A program made the position numbers and the translations under genes. A stretch of DNA of 64,000 nucleotides, taken from positions 3,359,098-3,423,097 of the forward strand of contig CM075856.1 in NCBI GenBank assembly GCA_037975125.1, in the 5' to 3' direction. Shown in pieces: positions 35,590 to 48,762 of this stretch. Each line of letters begins with the position of its first letter. Position 1 is the first letter of the stretch. The stretch comes from Latrodectus hesperus. Its lineage: Eukaryota; Arthropoda; Arachnida; Araneae; Theridiidae. The notes beneath the pieces were generated by a model. The model was not told where the DNA came from. It saw nothing but the letters and a program-made list of their open reading frames with translations, and ran no database searches.

Positions 35590-35934
35590 GAGACCTCAAA
35601 CAAATCCAGGAGACTCTTTGAACTCTTCCCGAAAGTTTCACGGAAAAGACAACAAAGGGACTTCTTCCTAAGCCAGCTTCTTACCGGGCACGGAGTCTTC
35701 TGCACTTATCGCAGCAGATTCCATGGGCAATCAGATACCTGTCCACATGACGGCGATGTACAAGATCCGGGACACCTTCTCTTCCACTGTAGCCGCTACT
35801 CCAACATTCGTGAAAAAACCTTTCCCAAGAACTTCCACCAACTACACTTCAAGCACCTCCTCCCTCTTAAAGAATTCAGGAAAGGTGCCAAGGAAATTCT
35901 GCAGGCTGAACTCCTCCTTCAGCTCACTGACTAA
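35590..35934 (+). pseudogene. LINE ORF2 C-terminal fragment (second family)
   Basis: Open from 35590, just after an in-frame TGA at 35587-35589 close to the truncation point, to a TAA at 35932-35934. It encodes QRDFFLSQLLTGHGVF, TYRSRFHGQSDTCPHDGD, DPGHLLFHCSRYSNI and LKEFRKGAKEILQAELLLQL. The LLTGHG, CP...D...HLLFHC arrangement is the C-terminal Cys/His-rich tail typical of Jockey/I/R1-group ORF2 proteins. No reverse transcriptase remains. Confidence 0.85.
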
Positions 35935-35994
35935 CCTCCACCTCCTCCTTCCTTGTACATATGTAAATACCCTCTGTAAACTTGCCTGTATCTG

Positions 35995-36129
<135 letters not shown>

Positions 36130-36601
36130 GTGCTGTATCTTTCTTAATTAAGGCCATCCGGCCCTCTTCCAGCCACAGTGAGTCCCAACAGAATCCCTTT
36201 TGTCCCTTCGATTTGGACAGTCCACAAGAGCTCTACTCACACGCCGTGGCCAAGTGCTGAGCCTGGGTTCCCTCCATGATTACTGTCCGACGACGTTCTC
36301 CACCGTATACCTTCCGTGCTCTTTGGTAATGTTATTACCAAAGTTATTATTATTATTATTATGATCACAGATATATTTTCTGGTATTAGAAATGATGGAT
36401 TTGTTTCTTCTGCTTAAAATTGACTTAATTCACACGAAAGTATTAGATGTAAGAGACATAATTTTTGTAAAATAGTAACAATGCATGACATATAAATTGC
36501 ATGACTCAAGAAATGGGACTCATCGTATATTAGTAAAAAGATTGCTTCCTTAAAAGTAGAAGATATTGGATTTGATTCAAGCCAACTATTGAGCAACAAG
36601 T

Positions 36602-36907
36602 TGTTGGTACAGCATGTTGGTGCAACATGCTGTACTTAGCCCTGAGTTGGGTTCTAACAGTTAGATAGAAGCAGCCGGGTGGAGTCTTCGTGATTTTGAA
36701 GCAGGGACCCAGCAGAAGACAAACAATACTTGGCCTGCCACACTCAGAGGTATCATTTCCCTTGGAAGACATTGCGACCATGCCCAGCTTTAAAGTGCTC
36801 CAGCCGTCTTTAGCGAGCATGTTGAATTTTCATTAAAATCGGGAATCGAACTCAATACATTCCGATAATGAGAACGATGTCCTAACCAACCAGGTCACCA
36901 CGGCCTT
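36602..36907 (-). mobile_element. tRNA-derived SINE, family D, copy 2
   Basis: Minus-strand copy of the family at 35189-35491. The target-site duplication ATTRAGCAACAAGT lies at 36588-36601 and 36908-36921, with one mismatch. The tail is extended: it contains TACAGCATGTTG and its complement around GTG (about 36608-36635), a near-perfect hairpin absent from copy 1. Confidence 0.88.
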
Positions 36908-36921
36908 ATTAAGCAACAAGT

Positions 36922-37483
36922 AAAAGATTTAGTTTTAATGTTTTCTGCAAGCACATCAGAATTAATTATTACTTGCTTGTTTTTGGATATAATTTTTGGG
37001 ACACGTTCAGCGGTTCACTGATAATGTGTGTGGAAAGTACTTATTGAAGTCATAGACATAGACATACGCAATGAAACACCTGGTCTATACCTCAGGTTAT
37101 CAGGTATAGCTCCATCACGTAATACATCTGACGTGACAGAATCGTTATGAAATTTGATAACAAAATTGAATTTCAATAGGTCTCTAATATTTGAAATTAA
37201 TATAATTTGACAGAAATATAACATCAACAACAAAACATTTACAAAATTTTCACTATGGGAGATGACGAGTTAAATATTGCAATAAAATTGTGAAAATAGA
37301 TTATCCTAACACTCCAAGTAACCTTGGTCAAAAATACAAATTAATTATCTTAATGATGGTCATAGCAGACGATATAAATAGTTTATAACACAAATATGCA
37401 AGCAATATCATTAAGTTTCAGTAGAAGAGTATAAAAAAGAGCAAATAACTGGATCAGATTTTCCATAAGTACTAGAAACTCCC
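36922..37483. other. No feature recognised
   Basis: AT-rich unique sequence. The frame at 37015-37233 has no support. Confidence 0.6.
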
Positions 37484-38240
37484 TCATGCTTTAACTGTGT
37501 CCTTTAATGTAACATTGCATTTCTCGCAATACGAAAGGACTGCATTGTCTACACGCAGATAGTTAAGATTACATATGCATGAATGGTATCCTATTGAACA
37601 TTTAACATTTGCTGTAGGTGATAAACTGTAGAACTTTTGAGCTACAGATGATTGCTGTATATGCTTCATTTTCTTCGGAGTAAACTTCTGTATGTTAGGC
37701 ATTGTATAGAAAAGGCTGCATGGCTGGTTGAGAAATTTTCTCCTCTCGTTTATTAGATTCTCTGCATTTAATGCAGCATAGCGTTTTAGTTTTGCAGGCT
37801 AGTTCACTGTGATGTTCTCCGCATTTTCCGCATATGCGATAGAATCTACAGTTATTGGCTATGTGTCCAAAGTGGTGACAATTATAGCATCTTCGTAGGA
37901 TTTTATATTCACGAACTATTGTTTTCTGTAGCCCAAAGTAAAGTGTTTTTCTTTTGATCAGGGTCTGATAAAGATCTTTGTTAGCTTCCACAACAAGGTG
38001 CTGTAAGTTGTCTTTCTTACGATGTGCATTGATCTCCGTAATTTTAATTTTATTTGGTATGTCTTCTACAGGTATTTCTTCAGAAAGATGTTGAGCAATA
38101 TTGTAATCATTTATTCTTTCAGGAAAGTTAAAAAGTATCAGTTTTCTTGTGGCTATGGAATTCTCCTCTGTCACAATCGAGTGTTTTGCTAGCTGCTGCT
38201 GTAATTTTTCTATTGATTCGACGTTATGTCAAGATATTTT
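37484..38240 (-). pseudogene. LINE ORF1/gag-like nucleic-acid-binding protein, degraded
   Basis: Minus strand. Upstream of the internal Met at 38174 the frame reads VESIEKLQQQLAKHSIV back to a stop near 38236. It then runs to 37695 with TEENSIATRKLILFNFPERI, a charged middle and a cluster of zinc knuckles: CYNCHHFGHIANNC (C-x2-C-x4-H-x4-C), CGKCGEHHSELAC and CCIKC. A second frame, 37484-37702, continues with CNLNYLRVDNAVLSYCEKC. Multiple zinc knuckles after a basic/acidic N-terminal part are typical of ORF1p of arthropod non-LTR retrotransposons, which coats the RNA. No ORF2 follows, so it is an isolated relic. Its source LINE family is unknown. Confidence 0.7.
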
Positions 38241-38691
38241 TGTTACGAATTTACCCCATGTTATTTTCTTTAGTTTAATATTGCAGTCTACTTCTCCAGG
38301 TTGGATCTTAATTCTCCAATAAATTAAACAAATTTCATATGCATGGCAGATAAAATAACAAGAACCTATTCAAATAAATTAAAGAAGTTTTTATTATTAT
38401 CCTATCGGCTAGACAGTATAAAATGATACAAAGTTTGATGACATGTAAATTAAATGTTTTAACATAAATCCTCCTAGAGTAATACTGTATGTGTTTAAAT
38501 TTATTTAATGTTTTGCAAATTATATATTTTTTAGCTTAATACTTTACCTACATTTTAATATAATTGTTTTCACAAAACAATTAAAAAATAATACACTTAA
38601 ATTATTTTTTTATTGTGAATACTTGATACTCTTATACATTCTCATATGATATGAATATTTCAGTCAACTTTTTTTGTAAGCTGAAAAGAAA
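38241..38691. other. No feature recognised
   Basis: AT-rich unique sequence. Confidence 0.55.
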
Positions 38692-38829
38692 TTAAATTGT
38701 CTTCTTGGAAACTGCATCATCTGCGTTTCGAAATTTCGTCATCAACTCATCTTTTAGTATCTCAGGAATTTGTTTTTCAAGAAAAGCAGAAAATGTATCA
38801 AAATAATTGGTTTTACCAGAAAATATCTT
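38692..38829 (-). CDS. Possible terminal exon, unrecognised
   Basis: Minus strand. About 44 codons ending in TAA (38692-38694) read FSGKTNYFDTFSAFLEKQIP then EILKDELMTKFRNADDAV, a helical, charged, protein-like text unlike the low-complexity frames nearby. A pyrimidine-leaning stretch ending in AAG precedes it and could be a splice acceptor. No family is recognised and no second exon is found, so this could equally be a relic of a repeat. Confidence 0.25.
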   Translation of the reverse strand, partial: KIFSGKTNYFDTFSAFLEKQIPEILKDELMTKFRNADDAVSKKTI

Positions 38830-39047
38830 GCGAAGATGTTGATAAAATCAAGAGTATTTGAAGAATAATATGAAATCTTTTCCCGGAAATTTTATGGAAA
38901 AAACGTGTACTTTCTATATTTGCTTTTACTAATATATGCAAACAATCAATAGTTTGGTTTTTTTTTTAATTTTCTAAAAACATCTTTCCAGGAATGTTGC
39001 CAGAAAACTTTATATATTGTGTAACTTATGTTAGAATTAGAGGGATA

Positions 39048-39051
<4 letters not shown>

Positions 39052-39110
<59 letters not shown>

Positions 39111-39173
39111 TATATATATAATATATATATATATATATAGTTATAAATTATGTAACTTATGTTAGTAAAAATA

Positions 39174-39248
<75 letters not shown>
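39052..39248. repeat. Two (AT)n runs split by a duplicated flank
   Basis: AT runs at 39052-39139 and 39177-39248. The flank TGTAACTTATGTTAG occurs both before the first run (about 39019) and between the runs (about 39151), indicating local duplication. Confidence 0.93.
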
Positions 39249-39251
<3 letters not shown>

Positions 39252-40330
39252 CGATATTTAAATGTATATCCTTTTACACTGATTATGTATGTGCTTAAAT
39301 TAGTATATGCTTAGAAGGGTCTTGTATAATATATAGAATTTTATAAAGCTAAAACAAACTATATAACACAAAGTGTGATGTAAACTAATGTAAACATAAA
39401 ATAAATAGACATTTACAAGATTTTAAAAATTTAAAAACTAAATCATAAGCTATATATAATAGATAAAAACTATATATTGCCATTATAAATAAATTCAATA
39501 TAGAGAGTTTAATTTATATAAGAAATGATAAGCAATAAGATATGCGTGGTGTTGTCATTTATGTGATCCAGTATTTATGTGTTGGATATAAAAGTCATTA
39601 AACTTGCAAAATAATCTTGAAGTAGTACAACTAAACAAAAAACAGCTAAAAAAAGAGAAATTAAATCTTCTCTTTAAAGCAATTAAATCCAACCCAGAAA
39701 CATCTAACGCATATTCATAAGGAATAAGATCATACGAAATATCTGTCAAATGCATGTCTTCTTGAAATGTCTGTTATTGATTATAATCATCCTCAAACTG
39801 AAAGTTAAAAAGCCTAGCATTGTGTCATCTTCCACTTATTCCACAGGTGTAAAGACCCACATAAACTGCAAATATATCATATCTATTAAAATGATTGTTC
39901 AACGTTTCGTCTAAATGAACAAAAAAGTGTATAATCTCTGAAATGACACTAATTCAAACAAAAACACTGTCTCTTCCATACAAATTTTCTTCATGAATAT
40001 TTGATAAAGTATAACATCATTCCATATAATGGAGTTTAATACAATAATTTTAATGCTATAAATATCATACTGAAAATTAAATGAGAATTCAAATGTGTTA
40101 AGAAAATAACCATCATTAACGTTTCAGTAAATTTTAATGAATTGTTAGATTGAGGAAAACTAGATATTCCAGTGAATTATTAGACACACACAAGAACTAC
40201 ATTCATTAAGTCTTCAAAAAATTTTAAAAAATCTTGTAAAAATGGTATAGAATTTAGAAAATCTAATCATAAACCATAATAAATTACAGTCTCACAAAAA
40301 CAGTGATATCATGATATTGATGTACAACAT
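39249..40330. other. No feature recognised
   Basis: AT-rich. The minus-strand frame 39555-39755 has no recognisable content. Confidence 0.6.
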
Positions 40331-40560
40331 CTGTTGTTGTTGCTGCATGCCCCCAAAGTCAGCAGCGCTTGACCAGGTCCATGAGCGCGTACACCTTCAA
40401 AAAGTCCAGCACCATAAGTGGATTCTCCATCAGATCTCTCCAGCAGAGACCAAGGCATTGAAGAATATGTTCAGGAGAGGCCTGTTCATTTCAGCACTTG
40501 GAGCAAATTTCGAATTTCTTCGTACCCTCGACGAATTAATAAGATGGCCAATTCTGATTT
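40331..40560 (-). pseudogene. LINE ORF2 C-terminal relic, (CAA)n-tailed family, copy 3 (diverged)
   Basis: On the minus strand the fragment reads FVEGTKKFEICSKC, an in-frame stop, NEQASPEHILQC, MENPLMVLDFLKVYALMDLV and a stop, followed by GGCATGCAGCAACAACAAC. This aligns block for block with the C-terminus at 19300-19480 (FNEGRKTF, CTKC, ASPEHLLDC, NPLLVFDFLTVN). The variant tail (GCAGCAACAAC) and protein differences suggest a related subfamily. The 5' boundary is approximate and no target-site duplication is seen. Confidence 0.82.
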
Positions 40561-40855
40561 CGTATTTTCACTTTATTATTCTCAATTTAGTATTTAATTA
40601 ATTTTATAAAAATTTACTGTTAACTATATATTTAATTTATACACATATATATATATATAAAGTAAAATATATATATATTTATTAATATAAAGTAATAAAT
40701 ACTGAAAATATAATGTAATAAAATAGAAACTACAATATATATCATTATAGAAATCAAGGCTAGCGTAAAAGCAGCTAAAGAAGGATTTGCCTTTATAAAT
40801 AGATAAGATAAAATATGAAGGATTTGATTGGTTTCAATGTCCTTCATAGTTTATC

Positions 40856-40913
<58 letters not shown>

Positions 40914-42142
40914 CATACTATAACCTTTTATTATTTTATGCTTTTAACTTATAACATTAATTTTTAATTTTGTTTCATTTGTTTCATTCTTGAACCTCGA
41001 AATATTTTATATTATATATAAATAATTAATTTATAATACATTAGTAGAATTTTAAAAAATTCTTATTTTGCTTCCAATGCTAATGCTGATATATTTTTTA
41101 AATGCATTTGAGATTTTTTCTTTCTTTCTTTTTGTATGTGTGTGCAGATATTTTTCATTTTAAAATCTGTGATTTGTTGTCTGTATTTACGCATCGTAAT
41201 ACATCTTCGTCCTTGCTTAGTAGTATGGGTTCTGATAAAAATGTCAATATGCAACGCATACTTCTGCTTTTATCAGCATTTTGTACTCATGAACTCTAAA
41301 TCATTATGTTGGTCCGTAAGTTCACAGTTGCTCGCATTACACACTTTCATATCAATGAAGATGTCCGATAAGCGCATTGGCGAATGGAATCTAGGTGTAA
41401 CTCTCTAGTATGAATGATGCCTAAAGAAATTAATCTAGGAGGGCTTAAGAGCTTCACAAATCAGATATCGAATTAAATATTTCCTCATTAATCACTAAAC
41501 CAAATTTCCGAATTAATTATGAATTAATAACCTTTCGAAGAATAAATTGGAGAACATTGATATATTTAGATATTACCTACCCTGATATTTTAACATAAAT
41601 TAAGACAGCTTATCAGAGATTACTGATATTTTATTGGAGTATAAAATCTTACTTAATTTGTAACAAGGTATTCTCTAACGTCAAAATAAAAATATTCAAG
41701 TTAAACTGAAGATTTATTCGAAATAAACCTTGATGAAAAATTATTTTTTCGAAGGAAATAGAGTTTTACGCGTTAAATTCATAATTTTCTTAGCTTTATA
41801 CTCCTAATTATATTTAGTAATCCTTCAGTGTTACGTGAATTATAAAACAGTTCTAAAATTTATGTTAAAAATTACGCAAGTATCATTAAGAAAAAATTCC
41901 ATAATAAAGTTTCATGAAAAAGGATAATTAGTAGTATTTGACACAATAAATGAGAAATTCTCCTTTTATAGTATTAAATAAAAACTAAAACAGAATTTAT
42001 AAAATACTTACATACGTGTATGAAATGTATTTTTGTTTTATTATAAAAGAAATTAAGTTCTATATATTGAGAAATAGGAAAATCTTTTTATCTTTTTCCA
42101 TCTCAAATACTGGTCTCGTAAATTCGTCTTTTTTAGCCTCGT
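40561..42142. other. No gene recognised; one (AT)n run
   Basis: AT-rich, with an (AT)n run at about 40855-40910. Overlapping frames at 41063-41408 on both strands are not convincing. Confidence 0.55.
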
Positions 42143-42204
42143 AAATAGTATAAATGTTAAAATAACGGACTTTAAGCTCCATTATTTTAACATTTATACT
42201 ATTT
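42143..42204. repeat. Perfect hairpin, 23-bp arms
   Basis: Arms 42143-42165 and 42182-42204 are exact reverse complements (core AGTATAAATGTTAAAATAA) around a 16-nt loop. No neighbouring gene or element. Confidence 0.95.
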
Positions 42205-43725
42205 TTATTTTAACTATGGACACTTGATATTTTAAAATATACTATTTGTTTCAAAATAAATACATTAAAATAAAAAATAAATGTTATTTATTTATTTAGA
42301 TTAAAATAAACTTAAATATATAGTTATGAGGAACTAAAAATTATATATAAGTTACACACAAATTAGAAAAGCAGAAGAAACTAAAAAAAATATTTAAGTA
42401 TATTTCATCTTGTTGAAAAAGGTCTTCTACTTCAAAGGAACTGCTTTTGTTTTGTTTTTTTAAGAAAATAAAATAATAAAGGATAGAAACTGAATTTCAA
42501 GTGCAAAAATTAGCCGATTTTGAGAAAGCGAAGAAAACAAAAGGAGTTCAAAATGTTAAGCCTAATTAAAAAAAAAGACTAGGCTTTTCAAAGTTACTTG
42601 AGTATAAAGACATTTTAAAAATACACTAAGGTTGCTTCCAAAAGCGAAAGAGGAAAAAATGCTTGTGGTTTGTGTTTAAGCTCCATTTTTTAAACAAAAA
42701 TAGGAGAATACATAAGTATCTAAGTATTTTATCCTTCTAATTTTACTTTAAAAATGCTTCAGTACATCGTGAATTATAAAATAATTCAAAAGTTTAGATT
42801 AAACATTTTGTAGATATCAATGAAAAAGGAATAGCACAGTATAATTTTATTTAATTAGAAATTTAATCTTAGCTAATGTAAAAGTAAGAAGTGCGCTGCA
42901 ATATAGCACTTAATGTATATTAAATAGTTAATTAGAAAGTAGGAATTTTGATTAAAAAAAACTACCTAAGGCGTAATTAAAATTGTTTATAAAAATATTC
43001 TCACTAATGTAAGAAAAGAACCTATTTAAATGCATTAATCATTAAGAAAATAAAATAGTTTACTAAGAATTTAGCAGAATGTTACAAACCTATAAGCACG
43101 TTTTCTGTTGCAAAGTATAAAAAGGTATGAAAACAAAATTTTAAATTTTGGAAGTTAAATAAAAAAGGCAAAAAAAACATATTAAGAAATAATTTAAAGG
43201 GCATTTGAAAAATCGTGAATGAGAATTAGTTTTATGGGTGGGGGGTAAATCTAAGTTTCTTTAAGATTGCAGCGTTTGCCTAACTATTAGCTCTACTTAT
43301 TTTTTTCAACAGTTTTAATGAGTGTATGTTTTTGTTTCCCTGCTATAATTTTTTTCTCAAAAGTTATTTCAGGGAAAACACATCGCTTAAATTTGAAACT
43401 TTCTAACATTCACATCCGAGAGGACACTCATACCTACTTTGTATGAATGTCAACTCGGAAGTTAATGTTTTGAGAGCTATAGAACTAACCGTTCATGTAA
43501 CCAATTCAGTACAAGATTTCGATGTGACTGACACTCAATATGTGCACTCGATAACTGGTAAATAAAGAGTTTTTTTATTTGCATATAAATCTAATTTTAT
43601 CTGCCCAAAAACTTGCTTTTAAGTTGTTTGATTCAGAGAAAAATACAGATTATTTCATCTCTTAGGATATTTATCAAATATGTGCATATGAAAAAGAAAA
43701 TATCTGTGACCGGAATTGTATTTAT
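42205..43725. other. No feature recognised
   Basis: AT-rich unique sequence. Confidence 0.6.
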
Positions 43726-43887
43726 TTTGATTACTTACATATGGAAATAATTTATTAGCATTAATTCCATATGTAAGTAATCAAAGTAATCTTTAAGTAA
43801 TCTTTTAAGTAATCTTCTTTTAAGTAATCATCTTTTAAGTAATCTTTTTAAAGAAATAGTAGAAGTCACGTCTTCTACTATTTCTTT
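43726..43887. repeat. Two hairpins flanking a TAAGTAATC repeat tract
   Basis: First hairpin: arms 43726-43746 and 43765-43785 (core GATTACTTACATATGGAA). Second hairpin: arms 43850-43865 and 43872-43887 (AAAGAAATAGTAGAAG and its complement) around TCACGT. Between them TAAGTAATC is repeated about five times, and it is the same word as the right arm of the first hairpin. Confidence 0.9.
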
Positions 43888-45199
43888 TAAAAACTATAAT
43901 ATTTGTATTTTAATAAATTATATAAATTTAACCATATTGATATTTCACACATTTTTAGTATTTAAAAATGTATGAAATTTTTTCAATTATTTATTAACTG
44001 TTTATTTTTATATATTAATTAAAAATTTTAACTTTTAAAAATTATGTTCTTTATTTACTCTTTTCTTTTATCTGTAACTCAAATTCAATTTTTGTTTCTT
44101 TTTTCTCTCTGAATTTCCTTTTCTTACACATGAATCTTAATATTATATACAATTTCCTATTTATTTGTATTCTCAAGTGTTCATATTCTTTTTAAAAACA
44201 TTTGATATGGTAACGGTTGCGAAAGAGATTGTTTAAAAATTTTAATAACAAATTATGATATTTTGTACTATTATTTATATTAACATTATAAATTTGCATT
44301 AAATATATATTTTTTTGCCAGCTATGAAATTTTCAAGGACAATTATGAAAATTTCTTTTATCAGCAACCAGGACATCTAAAGAATTTTGAAAACTTTTCT
44401 AAAGTCTGAAAATGTAAAAACATATTTTATTCCTTTTTAAAGAAAATATTAAAAAGTTATGCTTAAATTTTTTTAAATCATATTTCATTTAACATATTTC
44501 TTTTCGCTCATATAACCAGAACATACAGAATATTGTTAAGCCAATACCATTGTTTTTAGGACATTTATTAGTGTTATATTGCAGGAAATGGGAACACAGA
44601 TACCATATTATTTTGGTACAGTTTCATTGAGATCGTAAGAAATCCAGCGTATATAATTGTCAATAATATCTATATCAAGAATGCATATTCCGTTATTTAT
44701 TTAATCTGTAAATGTCTAAATAAAATAATAATAAAAATATAAATAAAACTATAAAAGGTGAGAAATTATGTAGAAACAAAAAAATAAGAAAATCATATTT
44801 TATTGAAGGACTAAAAACGAGAAATCGTAAATATATAAATTTTTAACAACGAGTTTTAATTCCTAATCAGTGATTTAATAAAATAATTTAGGATTCTTTT
44901 CCATTTCACCGGTGAGTTGATGATGTCGCCAATTGTTGTTACCAAGTGAAGCAAAAATTATCACAAATTACTGCTTTTAATATAATTATTTTTAATTTTT
45001 ACGAACATTTTAATAGATAGATAAATAGCTATGCCTACAAAATTATTGTTTTCGACTAACATTTTTCATTTCTTTATCTGTTTTTCAAGAGTCGTCATCG
45101 AAAATGCCAACACAGCGAGAATTGTACAACTGAAATGGAATAGTAAAAAATCTGAATTTATATTTGTTATTATAATTCTTAAGCAGCCTTTTTTATAGA
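43888..45199. other. No feature recognised
   Basis: AT-rich unique sequence. Confidence 0.6.
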
Positions 45200-45840
45200 G
45201 ACCTTCACTAAAAATGGGCTTTTATGGCAATCGCGTTGTATCACCTAATTATACAACAGCTACCAATCGAAGTAACAGAAGGGACAGAAGGGGATCGAGT
45301 TTGCGAGGCTTAGTGCCAGAAGCTGAGGCTTCTATAACTAATTTTGATACCTTGCAGCTCGAAGATGGCAAACTCAAATCTACCATCCAACAGCAGCCAC
45401 CTGCTTTGGTAGATGAGCTACAGAACCATACCTTGATGAGGCGAGAAGTATCGCCGGCACCCACTCTCTAATGTTGGCAAACAGTACATCTCGTGGAAGA
45501 TTTGTACGTCACCTTACCGTCAATTCCTACACAATTCTTTATTTACCGTCAATTAATATACTATTCCTCAATCTCCCAGTTCTCTGCCGGACCATCGACG
45601 GTGGCACGCTGGTATTCCATCACTGGAATGTCGTCTGACACAATGGACATGATCCATTTCAAGATCGACCCATTGCACCGGTCCAAGATGGTACTCAAGC
45701 TTTCGCTATCGTACACTAGTTTGCTCCTTTGTTCCGCGGTCTTGGTACAAGACATCACTAAGTGGAGACAATCCCCCACCACATTGAACGAGCGACATAA
45801 CTCACTAATCGGATACCCTCATTTATGAAGATATTCCGGG
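45200..45840. other. GC-richer island with unrecognised frames
   Basis: A sharp compositional island in AT-rich DNA with open frames on both strands: plus 45214-45471 and 45493-45828, minus 45561-45782. The minus frame (CTKTAEQRSKLVYDSESLST, then ILDRCNGSILKWIMSIVSDD) and the plus frame (NRRDRRGSSLRGLVPEAEAS) both read as possible proteins; I cannot choose a strand or a family. It is probably part of an unlisted mobile element or a pseudogene. Confidence 0.35.
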
Positions 45841-48750
45841 ACACGTCCGTGTCCAGTCGCTATTTAGACTATGATAGCATTTCCGAAATCTCTTTTTTCG
45901 GACACTGTTTCAAAGAGGAATATTAAGATACTTTAATGACTTCAGTACTTGAAGTTCTGCTCGCCAACATATTATGCCCTTACTAGAAAAGATTCTATGG
46001 AGAAAAATCAAAAAAAAAGATATGAATTTAATAGTCTAACAAAAGTGATCACATTTTTACAGCTACAGCAAATTAGTGAGAAGAAAAAGCCCGTTCCAAA
46101 TATAAAATAACTCAGTGAAAATCTTGACGCTCCTCTAATACAAAGGGACAAAAAACATATAAAAATAAACTAAAATATAAATAGAAATCTAAAATTAAAA
46201 TGTCGATCATTTTTAGCTTCAAGATCATTTTTAGAACAGTTAAAGCCAGGTTTGAGAGGTGAATGAAAAAAGTCGTCAAAAATTTCACCTTTTAAAATTA
46301 CGCCAAAAAAGTTTATATGTCTGCAATGAGAAAAATTTCAAAATTGGAAGCCATGATTTTAAATACAAATATTGAAAAACCCAAACTTACGAAAAGGAAA
46401 AATGTTGAATGTTATTTGGAATTTTTAAAAAAATCAAATAAGTTAAATATATAGTGTTGGTGTGTATAAATTTACATAAATTACTAATAATTAGTTTCAT
46501 AATGTAAATCAATATTATCAATTTTATATTTTTATCCAAAAAATATAAATATTGCTGTTTGTGCATTTATACAAAGTATTCGCTCTGTGGTAAAATTTTT
46601 ATTCAAAAATTTTAAATGCCTTAATATTAAAATATCTTTATTTTTGCATTAGTTTCCAGAATAATTTATTTTTTACTTAAATTATAATTTATTTTGATTT
46701 ATTAATAACACTAAAATTAAGTTTTTACTTACAGAATTACTTCTTTCTTTTCAATTTTTTCCCGTTTCAACAAAAACATTTGCATTTGGTTTCTTCATAA
46801 AAAGAATTGTGCTGATACTAAATATTGTCAGAAATTTAAGTGTTATTAAAATATTTTATTCATAGTTTGACCAAAATTGCAATTTAGTATTTTTCACTGT
46901 TAAAATCCGGAAATTTCTCTGCGATTTAAAAGCTAATTTAGCTCTGTTATACTTATTTATTTTGCATAAAATTGAATTATTTCAATGGATCCATTCCTTA
47001 TGTAAAACTTCAAAGCGATTTTATTCTTTTCGAGCGAAAACAAGCAATTCTGGCCTTCGTCCTTGAACATGTTTACTATCACTAAAAATATCGTCTTTAC
47101 TTCATGAAAAAGCAATGTTGAGCAATTTATTTTGGAAAACACAAGCGAATTAGGCAATTCTGGAGATTTGTTCAAATCACACATTATACAATTTGAATAA
47201 AACAACAATATATCTGATTGCTGTTATTCTAAGAATCACTGAAAACATCACAAGCAGCCATTTGTATTTATCACATACAACAAAGCAATATCGAAGAATT
47301 CTGAGTGAAAGTATTTCTGATTTGAACTTGATTATATAAAAAGCTTATACTTTTTTCCACTTTTCCGAATATTTTTTGTCAGCAAACAATTGTATGAAAC
47401 AGAAATTTGAATAACCCGTTTGAATTCGTATTTCCGTTTGCACTAATTCATATTATCTCATAATACTCTTTCTGTATTTTTCGTGAGCTCACGTAGACAG
47501 TTTGAATTAATTTCAAAATAAATTGTCATAATTTATAAAGAGTATCTCAGAGAATTTACAGAATCTATTTTAATCTCTATTTATACAGCGCCATCTGTCG
47601 GTAAATTATATAACTCTTTTTGTTACTGAATTTGTTGTGATTTTCTTTATGCACAAAACAGTTTTCTATAGATGGTTATTTCTAACTCATTTGTTTTTAA
47701 ATTTAAAACATGACTTAAGAAAAATCTGGATGATTTTAGAAATGAATTTTATTTATGATTATAGTCTACTTTTGTATTGCCATGCAAAATATTTCCTAAC
47801 CTGAATTTTTAAAAATCTTTCAATTTTTTTATTTCATCCTTTGATAAATAAGAGTAGCAAAGATAGAAAAGAATAATAAACCTACGCATTTTTGATTCCA
47901 TAACAATATATTTGCCATTGAAATTGCTTTTAATATTGCAAAATGCTTGCAGTTTCATAATAGCACGAGAAAGCTAGTAAGAAAAATACTTTCTACAAAA
48001 GTAGGTAGTAAAACATCTCTGACCCTAAAAATGTTAAACAAATATTTTTTTAATTACGTGGAAAAGTTGTTTTCATTACCTGTTTTTCTCATGTCACTTT
48101 TATCATTTGTTTATTTTTAGAAATATAGATGGGTAAAATAAGATAAAATAGGTTATTACATAGAACCATTTTTATTTTTTAACAAAAATGTTGCAGAATT
48201 TTATCGAAATATATCACGAAAGAGAATATATTTTTATTTTATAAAAACATTTTTCATTGTAAAAATTCTTATTTTAAGAAAAAAAACTGATTCATCATTT
48301 ATATTTTGTCGATGGGAAAACTTTCAGCTCTTCAGAGCAGACAAGATTAAATAGAGAAAAAGCTTTAATTTGCCTGGTATGAATTGAAAGCAGTTTCACT
48401 TAATGAAATATAAATAAGTGAGCACAAATACATAAATAAATGAGAATTTTGATTTTGAAATCTCAAAGAAAATTAATCGGTACGACTATGTATTTTAATT
48501 CTTGGGTAGAATGAAAAATAATCCACCATTTTCATAAAGCAATATTAAAAGTGACGCAGTTCTTACCGCATATAATCTCAAAGTTTTAAATTAATTAATT
48601 TTAAATGATGTTTTGTATTAAAAAAATACATTGAAAGATCAGAAAAAGCTATGAATTTTATTCAATCAAAAATTAACTATTTGAATGTAAAGTATGCATA
48701 TAAAATAACATAAATCAAAAGCATGCAAATTTTTATTTATCAGTATATGT
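45841..48750. other. No feature recognised
   Basis: AT-rich. The minus frame at 46957-47208 is not supported. Confidence 0.6.
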
Positions 48751-48762
48751 ATTATTGAAAAA

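Noticed and set aside
41063..41408. Overlapping frames on both strands as a gene
   Set aside because: No motif on either strand; the extended minus frame meets stops and neither has neighbours or signals.
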